Assembly: GCA_009823505.1 (NCBI GenBank)
Contig: VZQC01013876.1
Coordinates: forward strand, 191,898-255,897
Origin: Rhizomys pruinosus
Lineage: Eukaryota > Chordata > Mammalia > Rodentia > Spalacidae
DNA: 64,000 bases
Direction: 5' to 3'
Below are positions 32,922 through 43,728 of the stretch, piece by piece. Positions within the stretch are counted from its first letter, which is position 1. Each line of letters starts with the position of its first letter. A program made the position numbers and the translations under genes. The notes under the pieces were generated by a model. The model worked only from the letters and a program-made list of their open reading frames with translations. It had not been told where the DNA came from and searched no databases.

Positions 32922-33682
32922 TTAGTACTTATGGAAATGCAAATCAAAACTACCATAAAATTTAATCTAACCCCAGTCAGAATGGTAAACAGTAAGAGAA
33001 CCAATGACACCAAATGCTGGCATAGATGTGGAGAAATGGGAACCTTAATCTACTGTTGGTGGGATTGCAAATTGGTGCAACCACTGTGGAAATAAATATG
33101 GAGAACTCTTTAAAAAACTAAAAATGAATATACCCTATGATCCAGTGAACCACTCCTCGGCATATACACAATGGACTCATCCTTGTACAGAGATATTTGC
33201 ATAGCCATGTTCGTTGCTACTCTTTTCATAATCGTTATGAAATGGAAACAACCTAAATGTCCCTCAACTGGTGAATGGATAATGAAAATGTGGCATGTTT
33301 ACACAATGGAGGTCTACTCAGTGATAAAGAAAAACCAAATCATGAAATTTGTAGGTAAATGATGGAAGTAGAAACTGTCATACTAAGTGAAGTAACACAG
33401 ACTCAGAAAACCAAGCGATAAATATTCTCTCTCATTTGTGAATCTTAGCTCAAAATTGTTAGATGTGAGTAACTGCAGGAGCCAGAAAAATGGAAAGGAA
33501 CCAGGGGGATCAAGAAGAAGAAGGAGCTTGTGGGGAGAGGATAGTAGCTTAGATGGTATGAAGACCAGAGGGAAATGTTTTAGTTGAAAACCTACTGAAA
33601 AATACATATACAATAAATATGAGTACCTGTGTATAACTGAAGGCTGTATAACAAAAACAAAACAAAACAAAACAAAACAATC
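32922..33682 (+). mobile_element. L1 ORF2 end and 3'UTR, right part
   Basis: Continuation of 31830-32411 with gacaccaaatgctggcatag, aaatgtccctcaactggtga and tgtaggtaaatgatggaagt, then a 3'UTR with purine-rich gatcaagaagaagaaggagc. It ends in an (AAAAC)n tail at 33653-33681. Confidence 0.85.
33653..33681. repeat. (AAAAC)n, L1 tail
   Basis: Five or so AAAAC units at the 3' end of the L1. Confidence 0.9.
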
Positions 33683-33839
33683 TCCCCCCCCCCCAAAAAA
33701 AACCCTGCAGTTCCAGGCAGGAGACACCTCCTCTTGAGTTCTTGGTCAGGGCAGTCCAAGAGACTCCCAAAATAACACAAGCTACTGTCACAGGCCTGGA
33801 TTGCCTCCCAGAACTTGAAGTTAAAATCCTATTGCTGCC

Positions 33840-34011
33840 GGGCATGGTGGCGCACTCCTTTAATCCTAGCACTTGGGAGGCAGAGACAGGCGGATCTTTG
33901 TGAGTTCAAGGCCAGCCTAGTCTACAAGGTGAGTTCCAGGACAGCTGGGGCTACAGGGAGACCCTGTCTCGAAAAGACCAAACAAACAAACAAACAAACA
34001 AACAAAAACAC
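33840..34011 (+). mobile_element. B1 SINE with (CAAA)n tail
   Basis: Close to consensus B1. The target cctattgctgc is found at 33829 and again after the tail at 34012. Confidence 0.95.
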
Positions 34012-34021
34012 CCTATTGCTG

Positions 34022-34236
34022 CAGAGATGGCCTAGCTGCTAGGAGTGCCGACTGCTCTTGCAGAGGACCAGGGTTCGATCCCCAGCACCCACATGGCGGC
34101 TGAAAACTGTCTTTAACTCCTGTTCCAGGGGAATCCGACACCCTCTTCTGACCTCCGCGACACTGCACGACATGGATGCACAAACCTACATGCAGACAGT
34201 ACATTCATACACATAAAAAATAAATAAAATAAAAAA
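34022..34236 (+). mobile_element. B2 SINE sharing the B1 target site
   Basis: Starts at agagatggcctagctgctag, so a few head bases are missing, and is followed by ccctattcctg, a third slightly altered copy of the target flanking the B1. Confidence 0.93.
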
Positions 34237-35288
34237 CCCTATTCCTGAAGACAGGACACAATTTGGACATAGAACTTGAAGCAATCGAGCTGCAAATGGC
34301 CAGTCAGCCTCTTCCCTGAAGACTAGCTTTTGCAGTGTCAGAGACTACTATATAAGCTGCCAAAGGATTCTACCCAGCTGTGAAGGCTAATAAACAACAA
34401 TGGATGGCTAGAAAACTATCACTATTGGTACAGTCATAGCAGTTATTTCTTGGGGAGAGTCAAGAGCCATCTAATTGGAATCAAGGCCCTCTCAATGGGA
34501 GTTAACTCATGGGTGGCACTGTAAACACAGCCAACTATACATTGGCTGGGGAGGTCATGGATCCTAGAGAAAAGCTTACTTTTGCCACATCTCTAAACCA
34601 AGGTAATTACTTTATTGTAAATACACATCCTCATATTTACAAACAAATATACCTCTCACCACTTATCAAAAAAGTTTCACAATAGATGGATACTATTACA
34701 GGTTCCAGAACTGGTCATACACAGAGACAGGATCTGTGAGATACTTAGCCCTAAATAGCACATCTTCAATGAAATCTCTACATTTAAGATGAATACATCC
34801 CTCAACTCTTACAAGAGAAGTCTCCTTACGCAGCAGATGGTGATTAACACAGAAATCCACAATTGCCCAATGTGCAGAGAATAAGAGGCCTCAGCGTACT
34901 TATCCATGAATAAGACATCTGTTTCAAATCTCTGCCTCCCAAGGCTCAGGGATCATTGCAGAAGAGGAGGCAGAAATATTGTAAGAGCCAGAGTTGGTGG
35001 ATGACCACAAGGAAACAGAGTCTTCCAGACAGCTGGTGAGTTATGTATATGAACCCACAGCAATGGTGACAGCATGCACAAGTTCTATGCAAATTCGAAC
35101 TGACAAAATCCAAGCATAGTCATGGGTAAGTGGATAAGAAATCCCAACCCAACCTAAGGAACTTTTAGCAATCGATGGCTGCTGGGGGAGGGGGAAAGAC
35201 AGTGTCTTAAAGGGGTAGGATTTTTGATGGGCCCAGAGTATAGACCCACACTGAAGGGCATTTGGAAACACAAATCAGAATATAGGCT

Positions 35289-35316
35289 GATATATATATA
35301 TATATATATATATATG
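35289..35316. repeat. (AT)n microsatellite
   Basis: Thirteen or so TA units inside the L1 tail. Confidence 0.95.
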
Positions 35317-35429
35317 TATTTGATTACATTAAATTGTAGTGGGGGAGGTGTGGGCATGGGAGGGGATCTAAATACCATCAAATTGCATTATATGAAAATC
35401 ACAGAAATTCATCAAAATAACTTTTTTCA

Positions 35430-36110
35430 AAAAACAAATGGGTCACGTAACTAGCTGTAGCCTGAGACTTTGGAGAATCAGACTCCTCAGTTTTGACATT
35501 CTTCCTTATTTATTATCTGTGATGTATCTTGTATGTTGTCACTTCTTTCTGAACTGTATAATAATGCCTTATACATTAGATTGCTGTGGGGATAGAGTGT
35601 CTTCCTACCACATAGTGCCTGGAACATAGGAATTAGTGATCAATACTTCTATATTTCTGTCAGTAGCAGGTCATGGACTCCACTGTATTTACTATAGATA
35701 ATGAGCACCATGAAAAAAGAACAGAATAATATAGTATCTCATTCTATTTTAAACAATCTGCATCTCAGAAATGTTAAAGTATTTTCCAAGTGTACAGAGC
35801 ACAAATATATTTGGAATTTGCTGAAAGACAGTTCAATTTCCATGAGAAGCAAAGTATAAAGGTTATTGTGCAGTTTCAAGAATTCGTAAATAAATAAGAT
35901 GTGATTACATTCACCACCTTGTTATTTGAATGTTTTATGGGCAATGACATGCATTATGAATATATCTATATGTTCTGTGGCTTTTCTTCAAGGTATTTCA
36001 TTTGTGAAGATAAATGGACTTACCAGAGAAGAAAGAGCTTGGTTACCAACCACTGATTATTTCACATGATATTTACACTTAGGCAAATGGTCAACATATA
36101 GGACTAGATC
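35430..36110. other. No recognisable element
   Basis: Unique-looking sequence. Confidence 0.5.
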
Positions 36111-36117
36111 TTTTGTT

Positions 36118-36258
36118 TTGTTTTGTTTGAAACAGGTCTCCTTCTGTAGTAAAGGTAGTCAGGGACTCGTTATGTACACTGGGCTGCCTTCAAATGTGTA
36201 ATTCTTCCTGGTCTTTAGAGTGCCTGGATTACAAGTGTTTGCTACCATGCTTATCTCA
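36118..36258 (-). mobile_element. Old B1-like SINE, antisense
   Basis: gtttgaaacaggtctccttc and gtgcctggattacaagtgtt show a diverged B1. Confidence 0.65.
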
Positions 36259-36439
36259 GGAATAGGCTGTATTCAAATAAGTTGAAGTATTGGCAGACAA
36301 ACTTTAAAAGAAAACCACTTATTGCATGTGCAGTTAGTTTTAGAATTTTTAGTACTTTAGAATATTGGGACTTTAAAATGACATTTTCTTATTACATTAA
36401 TAATACATTCATATAAAAATTTTGACAAGAGGCTTTGCA

Positions 36440-37160
36440 GACAGCAGCTGTCTCTTGTAGCTGCTTGCTCTCAGCTATGGTCAACCCCACTGTCTGTGTT
36501 TCTTTAACATCAAAGTCAATGGTGAGCCCACATCTCTTTCAAGCTGTTTGTAGACAAAGAGCCAAAGACAGCAGAAAACTTTCATGCTCTGAGCACTAAA
36601 GAGAAGGAGTTTGGTTATAAGGGTTCCTCCTTTCACAGAATTAGTCCAAGTTCATGTGTCAGGGTGATGACTTCATGCGCTGTAATGGCACTGGTGGCAA
36701 GTCGGGAAAAATTTGAGGGTGGGACCTTCATCCTGAGGCATACAGGTTCTGGTATCTTGTCCATGCAAATGCTGGACCAAACACAAATGGTTCCCAGTCT
36801 TTCATCTGCACTTCCAAGACTGAGTAGTTGGATGGCAAACACGTGGTCTTTGGGAAGGTGAAAGAGGCATGAACATTGTGGAAGCCATGGAGCACTTCCA
36901 GTCCAGGAATGGCAAGACCAGCAAGAAGATCACTATTGCTGACTGTGGATAGCTAGAGCACCTTTGACTTGTGTGCATCTTAGCCACCAGACCATTCCTT
37001 CTATAGCTCGGGGGAACAGTCTTTGCCTATCTACTTGAACTATCTCATAATCTTGGTGCTCTTGCTGCAATTCTTTAGGTTCCATACTCTCCTTATTCCC
37101 ATCCAGATCTAGCTGTACTGAAGAGTTAAGCTTATGATTACAAATAAAAACTAAATAAGA
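36440..37160 (+). pseudogene. Ppia: Processed pseudogene of Ppia (cyclophilin A)
   Basis: The parent gene encodes cytosolic peptidyl-prolyl cis-trans isomerase A (about 165 residues). Here the coding region begins with atggtcaaccccactgt at 36477 and can be followed without introns to gactgtgga at 36941, ending near 36956. Conserved stretches include ccaaagacagcagaaaactt, ggttcctcctttcacagaat, aatgctggaccaaacacaaa and gtctttgggaaggtgaaaga. The 3'UTR is also present (ccagaccattccttctatag) up to the AATAAA at 37143-37148. Insertions and deletions shift the frame early (after the first five codons), part of the segment before the catalytic-site region is lost, about a dozen bases are missing after ggtggcaagtc, and stops are present. 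Lack of introns plus a retained 3' end indicates an L1-mediated mRNA copy. A target duplication was not clear. It cannot make cyclophilin. Confidence 0.95.
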
Positions 37161-37265
37161 AAATAATTTTTATAAGAAAATTACAAAGAAAATGAAAATC
37201 TTCCATAATCTTACCATCAAAAGTTAACTAAACTTCCCTGGGAGCTATAATAATAACTGGCCTAG

Positions 37266-37517
37266 GGCTGGAGAGATGGCCTAGTGGTTAAGAGCACCGA
37301 CCGCTCTTGCAGAGGACCCAGGTTCGATCCCCAGCACTCACATGGTGGCCGAGAACCGTCTGAAACTCCAATTCCAGGAGAACTCCAGTTCCAGAGGAAT
37401 CCGACACCCTCTTCTGACCTCTGTGGCATTGCACGACACGGGTGCACAGACTTGCATGCAGACAGTACATTCATACACATACATAAATAAATAAAATTAA
37501 TAAAATAAATTAAAAAA
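37266..37517 (+). mobile_element. B2 SINE, 17-bp duplication subfamily
   Basis: Target aataataactggcctag is identical at 37249-37265 and 37518-37534. The body has aactccaattccaggag followed by aactccagttccagagg. Confidence 0.97.
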
Positions 37518-37604
37518 AATAATAACTGGCCTAGCAAAAAGTATATGCCCAACTAGTGCAATAATGGTGAAAATGTTTTAAGGAATAGAAACTAACCACT
37601 TTCT

Positions 37605-37614
37605 TTTTTTATTT

Positions 37615-37661
<47 letters not shown>

Positions 37662-37860
37662 TGTGTATGAGTGTACTGTCTGCATGTTGGTTGGTGCACC
37701 TGTGTCATGCAATGCCCCGGAAGTCAGAAGAGGGCGTCGGATTCCCCTGGAACTGAAGTTAAAGATGGTTCTTAGCCGCCATGTGGGTGCTGGGAATCGA
37801 ACCCGGGTCCTTTGCAAGAGCAGTCAGTGCTCTTAACCACTGAGCCACCTCTCCAGCCCT
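37605..37860 (-). mobile_element. B2 SINE, antisense, with (AAAT)n tail
   Basis: Form without the duplication. The 3' tail is a (TTTA)n tract at 37613-37661 on the plus strand. Target gaaactaaccactttct is identical at 37588-37604 and 37861-37877. Confidence 0.97.
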
Positions 37861-38817
37861 GAAACTAACCACTTTCTGATTGGATTTAAGGCCAGCTACA
37901 GAAGACAGAGCTCATGCCTGGCATACTAATAGGTCAAAAACCTGTGGCTGGCTAGGTCGTAGGTCCTAGGGGAGAACCTAATAGCATTGTTCTGATATAT
38001 GCCATAGTAATATACTACCTACTAAGTTCTTGTCTTTATACCCATAGATTAGTGCATGTCTCCACCTTCATCATAAAAGGTTCTTTTTGCAATAGATTGA
38101 GTAACACAGAGACCCACAACTGGTCAGAGTACAGAGAATAAGGGACTATGGAGAGCTTAACTCTAAATGGGATATCTGTCACACCTCCTTCTCACAAGGC
38201 TCAGGGATCATCAAGTAAGAGAGGGCATAAAAACTGTAAATTCCAGAAGTAGTGAATGCCTGCAGTGAAACAGTGTTTTCCAGACATGCTTTCTAGACAT
38301 GTGTCTGTTGCACACATGAACTCACAGTGGCTGTGAGTACATGAAAAAGACCTTAGAAGATCAAGGCAGTCAAAGTCCAGCATGGATGGGGGAAGGGCTC
38401 ATAAAGTCCCACTCCCAGCCGAACTACTGGCAATTGATAGTTGCTGGTGGAGGGAGAGTCAGTTATTTTTCAGGGAAAATGCTCAAGAGGCTGCTCATGC
38501 TCCAGTAGATGGTCCTACACTCATCCACTTACAGTCAGCACTAGTAGACTCAATGGGTCTAAAAACAGCACTTGAAGCAGCCAGGGAAATGTGGGCAGAG
38601 GGAATAGCAGATTTGGAGGGAAGTGTACAGGGGATGGATTTGATTAAAACACATTATATGCGTGCATGAAATTCTCTAACAATAAAAAACTGAACTACAC
38701 TTAATAATTTGGTGTATTTTCAGCCAGTCTTTCTCTTAACCTTAGCCAGGCAAAGAAACTACATGGTCCAACATACTCATTTTTACAAATGAGGAGATTT
38801 AATTAAGAGGTTGACAA

Positions 38818-38960
38818 TAGTCTGTTATGGTGGTGGTCTATGCCAGTACTCAGGAGGCAGAGTCAGGAGGGACATGAACTGAAGACCAGCCGATGTTACA
38901 CAGCAAGTTCCAGGCCAGCTCAAGTTGTAATTTACATCATGAAACAAAACAAAAGAAAAC
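38818..38960 (+). mobile_element. Old B1-like SINE
   Basis: gttatggtggtggtctatgc, then caggaggcagagtcaggagg and cagcaagttccaggccagct. Confidence 0.65.
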
Positions 38961-39221
38961 AGACAACTCGAAAGAAAAAAAGAAAGCTTAAGTCTATTTC
39001 TGTTTTTTTTTTCAATTTGTTTAAACGAGAATAGCCTATGACAACTTATGCAGTGTAAACCAATTTGTACAAGCTCTAAGTTGTATCATAAGCCCACCAA
39101 AGATCTAAAACACTTGATATAAACCAGTTGGTATCTAAGAGCTTTATGCTTTGATCTTTGCCCTGTGAAGAAGCAGTATGTGAGTACGAGGGAAAAACTT
39201 CAATGATAAAAGGCCGGAATG

Positions 39222-39286
39222 GTCTATAGAGTGAGATCCAGGACAGCTGGGACTACAGTGAGGCCCTGTCTCACAAAAGACCAAAA
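39222..39286 (+). mobile_element. 5'-truncated B1, 65 bp
   Basis: Only the B1 3' end (agatccaggacagctgggac, then gaggccctgtctcacaaaag). Flanks aaaaggccggaatgg and aaaaggctggagtgg are a target duplication with two mismatches. Confidence 0.85.
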
Positions 39287-39529
39287 ACAAAAAGGCTGGA
39301 GTGGAATTATAGAAAGACCCTGGGTTCTATATCATGAAACTGAGTTGTCAGATTAACTCAGGAATTGCCTGTTCTCAGGTCTCTTGGAGAGAAAAATTAA
39401 ACGCTTCTATTGTTAAAATTTCTTTAAGCTTGAGAGTTAGCTATTCTATTTACTCCCTTCAAAATTTGAATTTATAAACAACGTACCCTCTGCCTCAGTA
39501 AGTTTATTAGTATAATTTGTATTGTTAAC

Positions 39530-39538
39530 ACACACACA

Positions 39539-39573
<35 letters not shown>
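39530..39573. repeat. (CA)n microsatellite
   Basis: About 21 CA units with one TA interruption. Confidence 0.96.
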
Positions 39574-39577
<4 letters not shown>

Positions 39578-39692
39578 TAGGAAATTATATGTATTCTTTT
39601 GCATTCAGTTTCTCTCATCTCACAAACATATGAGACTCTTCTGTGCTGCTCAACATTTTCCTGAAAGGCATGCTCTTTGGTAGCTTCAGAGA

Positions 39693-39731
39693 CTCTTTTT
39701 TTTTTTTTTAATTTTGAGGTTTTTTAAATTT

Positions 39732-39786
<55 letters not shown>

Positions 39787-39994
39787 TTTTTTATGTGTAT
39801 GAATGTACTGTCTGCATGTAGGCTGTGCACCTGTGTCGTGTAATGCTGCGGAGATCAGAAGAGGGCATCGGATTCCCCTGGAACTGGAGTTCTCCTAGAA
39901 TTGGAGTCACAGACGGTTCTCAGCCGCCATGTGGGTGCTGGGTCCTCTACAAGAGCGGTCGGCGCTCTTAACCGCTAGGCCATCCCTCCAGCCC
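39693..39994 (-). mobile_element. B2 SINE, antisense, with long (AAAT)n tail and deleted B box
   Basis: Tail tract (ATTT)n at 39726-39790. Body belongs to the 17-bp duplication subfamily (ggaactggagttctcctaga). The sequence gggtgctgggtcctct shows loss of the 12 bases that hold the B-box complement (gaatcgaacccg in sister copies). Flanks gcttcagaga at 39683 and 39995. Confidence 0.93.
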
Positions 39995-40004
39995 GCTTCA
40001 GAGA

Positions 40005-40990
40005 TTTATAGCATGCTTTTCCATGAATGACCCTACTGCTGGACATCAACATGGTTAGTAAAGTTTCTTTTCTATAAATAAAGACTGTAGTGAATCTTAC
40101 TGAAACATGGATTTTTCTGCCTTCAGTCATTTTCTGAGGATAAATCTACTTTCTAGATGTATAAATACTGTGTGACATTTCTAAAACTTATGTCAATTAA
40201 CATATTGACTTTACTTTGTCACCATAACTTTAAAGATTCAACATTGTCCTTGAGAATGTATGTACAAGAGTGTTGAGTCCTTTTGTCCACAAGTGATACA
40301 TTTTCATGGTTCCAAATGTCAAAAGTATTCATTGAAAAGTTTCCTCTGGCCAAGTAATCCTCCCATCCCTTGCCTAGCAGGTTTTAGGGAATATTTACAA
40401 ATACTTCTCAAAGATACATAGGACCATGGCAGGAAATGGATGATAAAGTCAAATTTCATAATTTGAAAAGAATTTAGTCATGAGATTATTTATAAAAGAG
40501 AAACCAGATGCTTAAAAAGCCAAGGGAACCTGGAGCGAGTAACAGGGACTTGATCAATAGCCTTACGAGGTCTAAAAGTATCAGGAAAGGGAGAAGGAAG
40601 CTGGAGGAAGAAAGGTTCTATGGAGGTCCTGGACTTTCCTTGAGGAATGTAGCAAAGGGATTCACCAGGAGAAGCTGGACAGATAAATCCCTAGAACTCA
40701 CTGCTCTTCTATTGGTACTGAATTTGTATGGAACACAGCAGAAATCAGAGGAAAAGGGAGCCTGTTCCCACCATCGCCTCTGATACTATATAGTCCAGTC
40801 TCATGGCCATAATTATTTTCATTTTGCCATGTTGGGGCAGCAACATTGTGTTTCCCAAAGACACTGTTATCCTACCAACAGTGAATTTTTTTATTCTTTT
40901 AAAGCAGGCAAAATTCTGCAGGTCTCCTGGAGAAAATAGTCAGGTATAATTTTATGAACATTTTATTAAAGTAGCCAGACCAAATCTATG
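40005..40990. other. Unique-looking 1 kb
   Basis: A 91-codon reading frame at 40508-40783 has no recognised homology, no splice context and no neighbours; I do not call it a gene. Confidence 0.45.
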
Positions 40991-41010
40991 TGTATAAGAA
41001 ATTCAATGCA

Positions 41011-41245
41011 GGCTGGGGAGATGGCCTAGTGGTTAAGAGTGCTGACTGCTCTTGCAGAGGACCTGGGTTCGATCCCCAGCACCCACACGACAGCCAAGAA
41101 CCATCTTTAACTCCAGTTCCAGGGGAATCTAACGCCCTCTTCCGACCTCCGCAGCATTGCACGACATGGGTGAACAAACCTACATGCAGACAGTACATTC
41201 ATACACATACAAAAATAAATAAGGTTTTAAAAAAGTAATTAAAAA
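41011..41245 (+). mobile_element. B2 SINE with target duplication
   Basis: Form without the internal duplication. Target agaaattcaatgca at 40997-41010 and 41246-41259 is identical. Confidence 0.97.
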
Positions 41246-41339
41246 AGAAATTCAATGCACCTATCCAGGCATTTTTTTCAGTGCCTTGCATGGTCCTCTG
41301 GCCTTACATAGTAATATATTATGATTAATATGCAATCTT

Positions 41340-41732
41340 CCAGCAAAGGTTCATGTGTTAGAGTCTTGGTCTTCACTGTAGTCATGGGACCTTTAAGTGG
41401 TAAGGCCTATTAAAAAAATCCTTAGGTTCTTAGGGTTAGGGAGGCTATATTCAGGGAGCAAATTTGGTCTTCTGCAGTGAGTTCTCAGGAAAGCTAACAT
41501 TGTAAAAACTTAGCCCGGTCTCTGAGATTCTCTCTGGCTTCCTGTCTGAACATATTATTCCTTGGTGCTCCTGTCATGATGTCATTTGCCATTAGACTCC
41601 CATTGAAGGCTGAACTAATGGGGTTATCCAATTTTTTCTTTCAAGTCTCCAAAAACAAATAAATCTTTTTCCTTTATGGAATTATCTTGTCTCAGATATT
41701 TTGTCAAAGTAACAGAAAATAGACTACCAGAT
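41340..41732 (+). mobile_element. Probable MaLR-type LTR remnant
   Basis: ctttaagtggtaaggcctat, then a body and gtctcagatattttgtcaaa, then gtaacagaaaatagact, which resembles the 3' end of rodent MaLR-like repeats. Family uncertain. Confidence 0.5.
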
Positions 41733-41734
41733 AG

Positions 41735-42060
41735 TCTATTGTTACAGTCCCGATCCCTGCCCTTACGACTTCTAGTTCTTTGCCTGGAAGCTCCTGCATA
41801 TGTACCATACACAATTATCACATCTGCCCAAGTTTTAAGGAACAATCCTAGGATATCAATATATGCCCCAGATGTCCTTGCCAGGAGTTCTACTCTGAGT
41901 CATGAGAGAGCACTCGAGAGAAAACTAATTCTTCTTGATCTAGGCTTATAACACACCCTCATTTCTTTTCTGCTTTTAGCCTTGCCATAGTTCTCGATAC
42001 TCATAAGCCAGGTCTTGCCATTGTTTAGAGAGTAGACATTTTCCTAGAGCATGACTCATG
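41735..42060. other. No recognisable element
   Basis: Unique-looking sequence; a short open frame across this stretch has no recognised homology. Confidence 0.4.
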
Positions 42061-42062
42061 TT

Positions 42063-42180
42063 GTCCTTTTATTTATAGACATGATCTTACTATGTAGCCA
42101 AGGCTGGCTTCTGACTCACATATCTCCTGCCTCAGCTTCTTTAGTGTTGGGATTATAGGTGTGCATTACTCTGCCTGACC
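42063..42180 (-). mobile_element. Old B1-like SINE, antisense
   Basis: agacatgatcttactatgta and gttgggattataggtgtgca. Confidence 0.7.
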
Positions 42181-42282
42181 TGACCGTTATATTTTCATTG
42201 TTTTAAAAATATTTTTATTGATTCTTTGATATTTTCATAGTGTATTTTGATCACATCACAACTTTCACATGTAGTATATTAT

Positions 42283-42474
42283 ATTTATTTTAAAAATATT
42301 TTATTGATTATCTTAATTTTATGGGTATCAGTATATTACCTGCATGTGTGTAACTGCATCCCTATAGTGCAATGCTCCCGAGGCCAGAAGAAGGCATTGG
42401 ATCCCATGGAACTGGAGTTACAGACAAATGGGTGTTGGGAATTGAATCAGGGTCTTCTAGAAGAGCAGCCAGTG
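42283..42474 (-). mobile_element. B2 SINE, antisense, head replaced by CCT repeats
   Basis: Antisense B2 through agaagagcagccagtgctc. Its 5' head (about 30 bp) is missing and a (CCT)n tract takes its place. Confidence 0.88.
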
Positions 42475-42524
42475 CTCCTCCTCCTCCTCCTCCTCCTCCT
42501 CCTCCTCCTCCTCCTCCTCCTCCC
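42475..42524. repeat. (CCT)n microsatellite
   Basis: About sixteen CCT units, uninterrupted. Confidence 0.97.
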
Positions 42525-42606
42525 CTTCTTCTGGAAAATACTTTAATGAATGTGATCATCTTTTACTATGAGAACTGAACTCTGATGTGTGTATCTGTAG
42601 TGCACA

Positions 42607-42667
42607 NCTTCTTCTTCTTCTTCTTCTTCTTCTTCTTCTTCTTCTTCTTCTTCTTCTTCTTCTTCTT
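42607..42667. repeat. (CTT)n microsatellite next to an N
   Basis: About twenty CTT units. The base at 42607 is N, so the assembly is uncertain here and the tract length may be wrong. Confidence 0.95.
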
Positions 42668-42669
42668 TC

Positions 42670-43015
42670 CTATCAAGTCTAACTGAGTTCCCCAAATCCT
42701 CTTTGGCATGGGTCATTGTCTTGCTGTCTAGTCTAGTCAACAAAGCAGGCAGGTGTCACAGTCCTAGATAAAGCTGACTGTCCCTTTCCTATTAGCCATC
42801 AACTGGCAGTGATTGGATCTCTTGCCAAATTCCACCATCCATGATGGCATTTTGTCTGGCTTGTGCTTAATGCGAGTCTTGTGCATGTTATAACAAGCAT
42901 TGGAGGTTTCCATCTGCATCTATCTTGTGGTGGATATTTTCATTATTGATATACACAAGAGAACATAGGGCAAATGTTTGAGAATGCTCATCCTTGAGAA
43001 GTGTCTGTTGCAGGT
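42670..43015. other. No firmly recognised element
   Basis: tctagtctagtcaacaaagc and tggcagtgattggatctctt are reminiscent of antisense L1 tail but too diverged to call. Confidence 0.35.
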
Positions 43016-43017
43016 AG

Positions 43018-43094
43018 TGTTATGGCATGAATATGCATCCACAAATTCAAAATCTGAAACTTAATCTCCAATGTGGTAGTATTAAGAGACACGG
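43018..43094 (+). mobile_element. MaLR (MST/MLT-like) LTR, left part
   Basis: tatggcatgaatatgcatcc, aaatctgaaacttaatctcc and aatgtggtagtattaagaga are the opening blocks of an ERVL-MaLR LTR. The rest follows at 43465 and 43870. Confidence 0.65.
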
Positions 43095-43445
43095 CCTTTT
43101 AGATGTGTGCTGCTTAGTTTTTGTCAACTTGACACAAACTAGAGACACCTGGGAAGAGGGGACCTCAGGTGAGGAATCATCTCCATTGGATTGGCCTGTG
43201 GACATGTCTAGGAGGTATTTTGTGAATTAGTAATTGGTACAGAAGGGCTCAGCCCAGTGTGTACAGTGCTATCTCAGGGAATGTTGGTCTGAGCTATACA
43301 AGGAGGATAACTGGGCTTCTCTGTCGTTCCTGCCTCCAGGTTCTAGTCTTGCTTGAGCTCCTGCTCCGACTTCTCTCAGTGATATACTGTCATTTGGAGG
43401 TGTTAGATTGAACCTCTCCAAGTTCTTCTTGGTTAGTGTTTTATA
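43095..43445 (+). mobile_element. Rodent repeat, possibly URR1-type DNA element, inside the MaLR
   Basis: ttttgtcaacttgacacaaa, then ctagagacacctgggaagag, aagggctcagcccagtgtgt and ccgacttctctcagtgatat are the ordered blocks of a very common rodent repeat. I associate it with URR1 (hAT-Charlie) but am not sure of the name. Confidence 0.6.
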
Positions 43446-43464
43446 CTAGTAATTGAAAGGGAAT

Positions 43465-43713
43465 AGAAGAAGTCATTAACTCATGGGCTCAGAACCTCCA
43501 AATAGTATTAGTAATTTAATTATTGAGCATCTTAAGCACTTGTCCCCTTCTAACTTTTCTATCTTGTGAAAACACAGCATTTGTCTACTTTGGTCCATTT
43601 TTGCCTGTCTTTCCCTACTACTATATGAAAACACCTAGATGATGCCATCTATGTGGAAAGGGTCTTCACCAAACACTGCACTTGGGGTGGCGACAGTCTT
43701 AGACTTTTCATCC
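43465..43713 (+). mobile_element. MaLR LTR, middle part
   Basis: ttaactcatgggctcagaac, then gtgaaaacacagcatttgtc, gatgccatctatgtgg and aagggtcttcaccaaacact fit the MST/MLT-like LTR order. Confidence 0.55.
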
Positions 43714-43728
43714 TTGAAAAGTACTCTT

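Larger units (their letters stand above)
33690..35425 (+). mobile_element. Long L1 3'UTR carrying a B1 and a B2
   Basis: Lx-type tail: tgtgaaggctaataaacaac, gttatttcttggggagagtc, aagagccatctaattggaat, then ctcccaaggctcagggatca and a G-rich end with gggggaggtgtgggcatggg. A B1 and B2 are inserted at 33840-34236 and an AT microsatellite sits at 35289. Confidence 0.75.
37200..38695 (+). mobile_element. L1 3'UTR split by two B2 insertions
   Basis: Collinear Lx-type tail: agtgcaataatggtgaaaat, then ctttctgattggatttaagg, aacacagagacccacaactg, aaggctcagggatcatcaag, ggcaattgatagttgctggt, and the end ttgattaaaacacattatat. B2 elements occupy 37266-37517 (+) and 37605-37860 (-). Confidence 0.8.

Noticed and set aside
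36477..36956. Functional cyclophilin A gene
   Set aside because: Frameshifts, internal deletions and stops, with no introns; it is a processed pseudogene.
40508..40783. 91-codon open frame on the plus strand
   Set aside because: No recognised homology, no splice sites, promoter or poly(A) signal that fit; length is within chance for this window.
42362..42743. Frames with Gly, Pro, Leu or Glu runs
   Set aside because: They translate the (CCT)n and (CTT)n tracts; one crosses an N.
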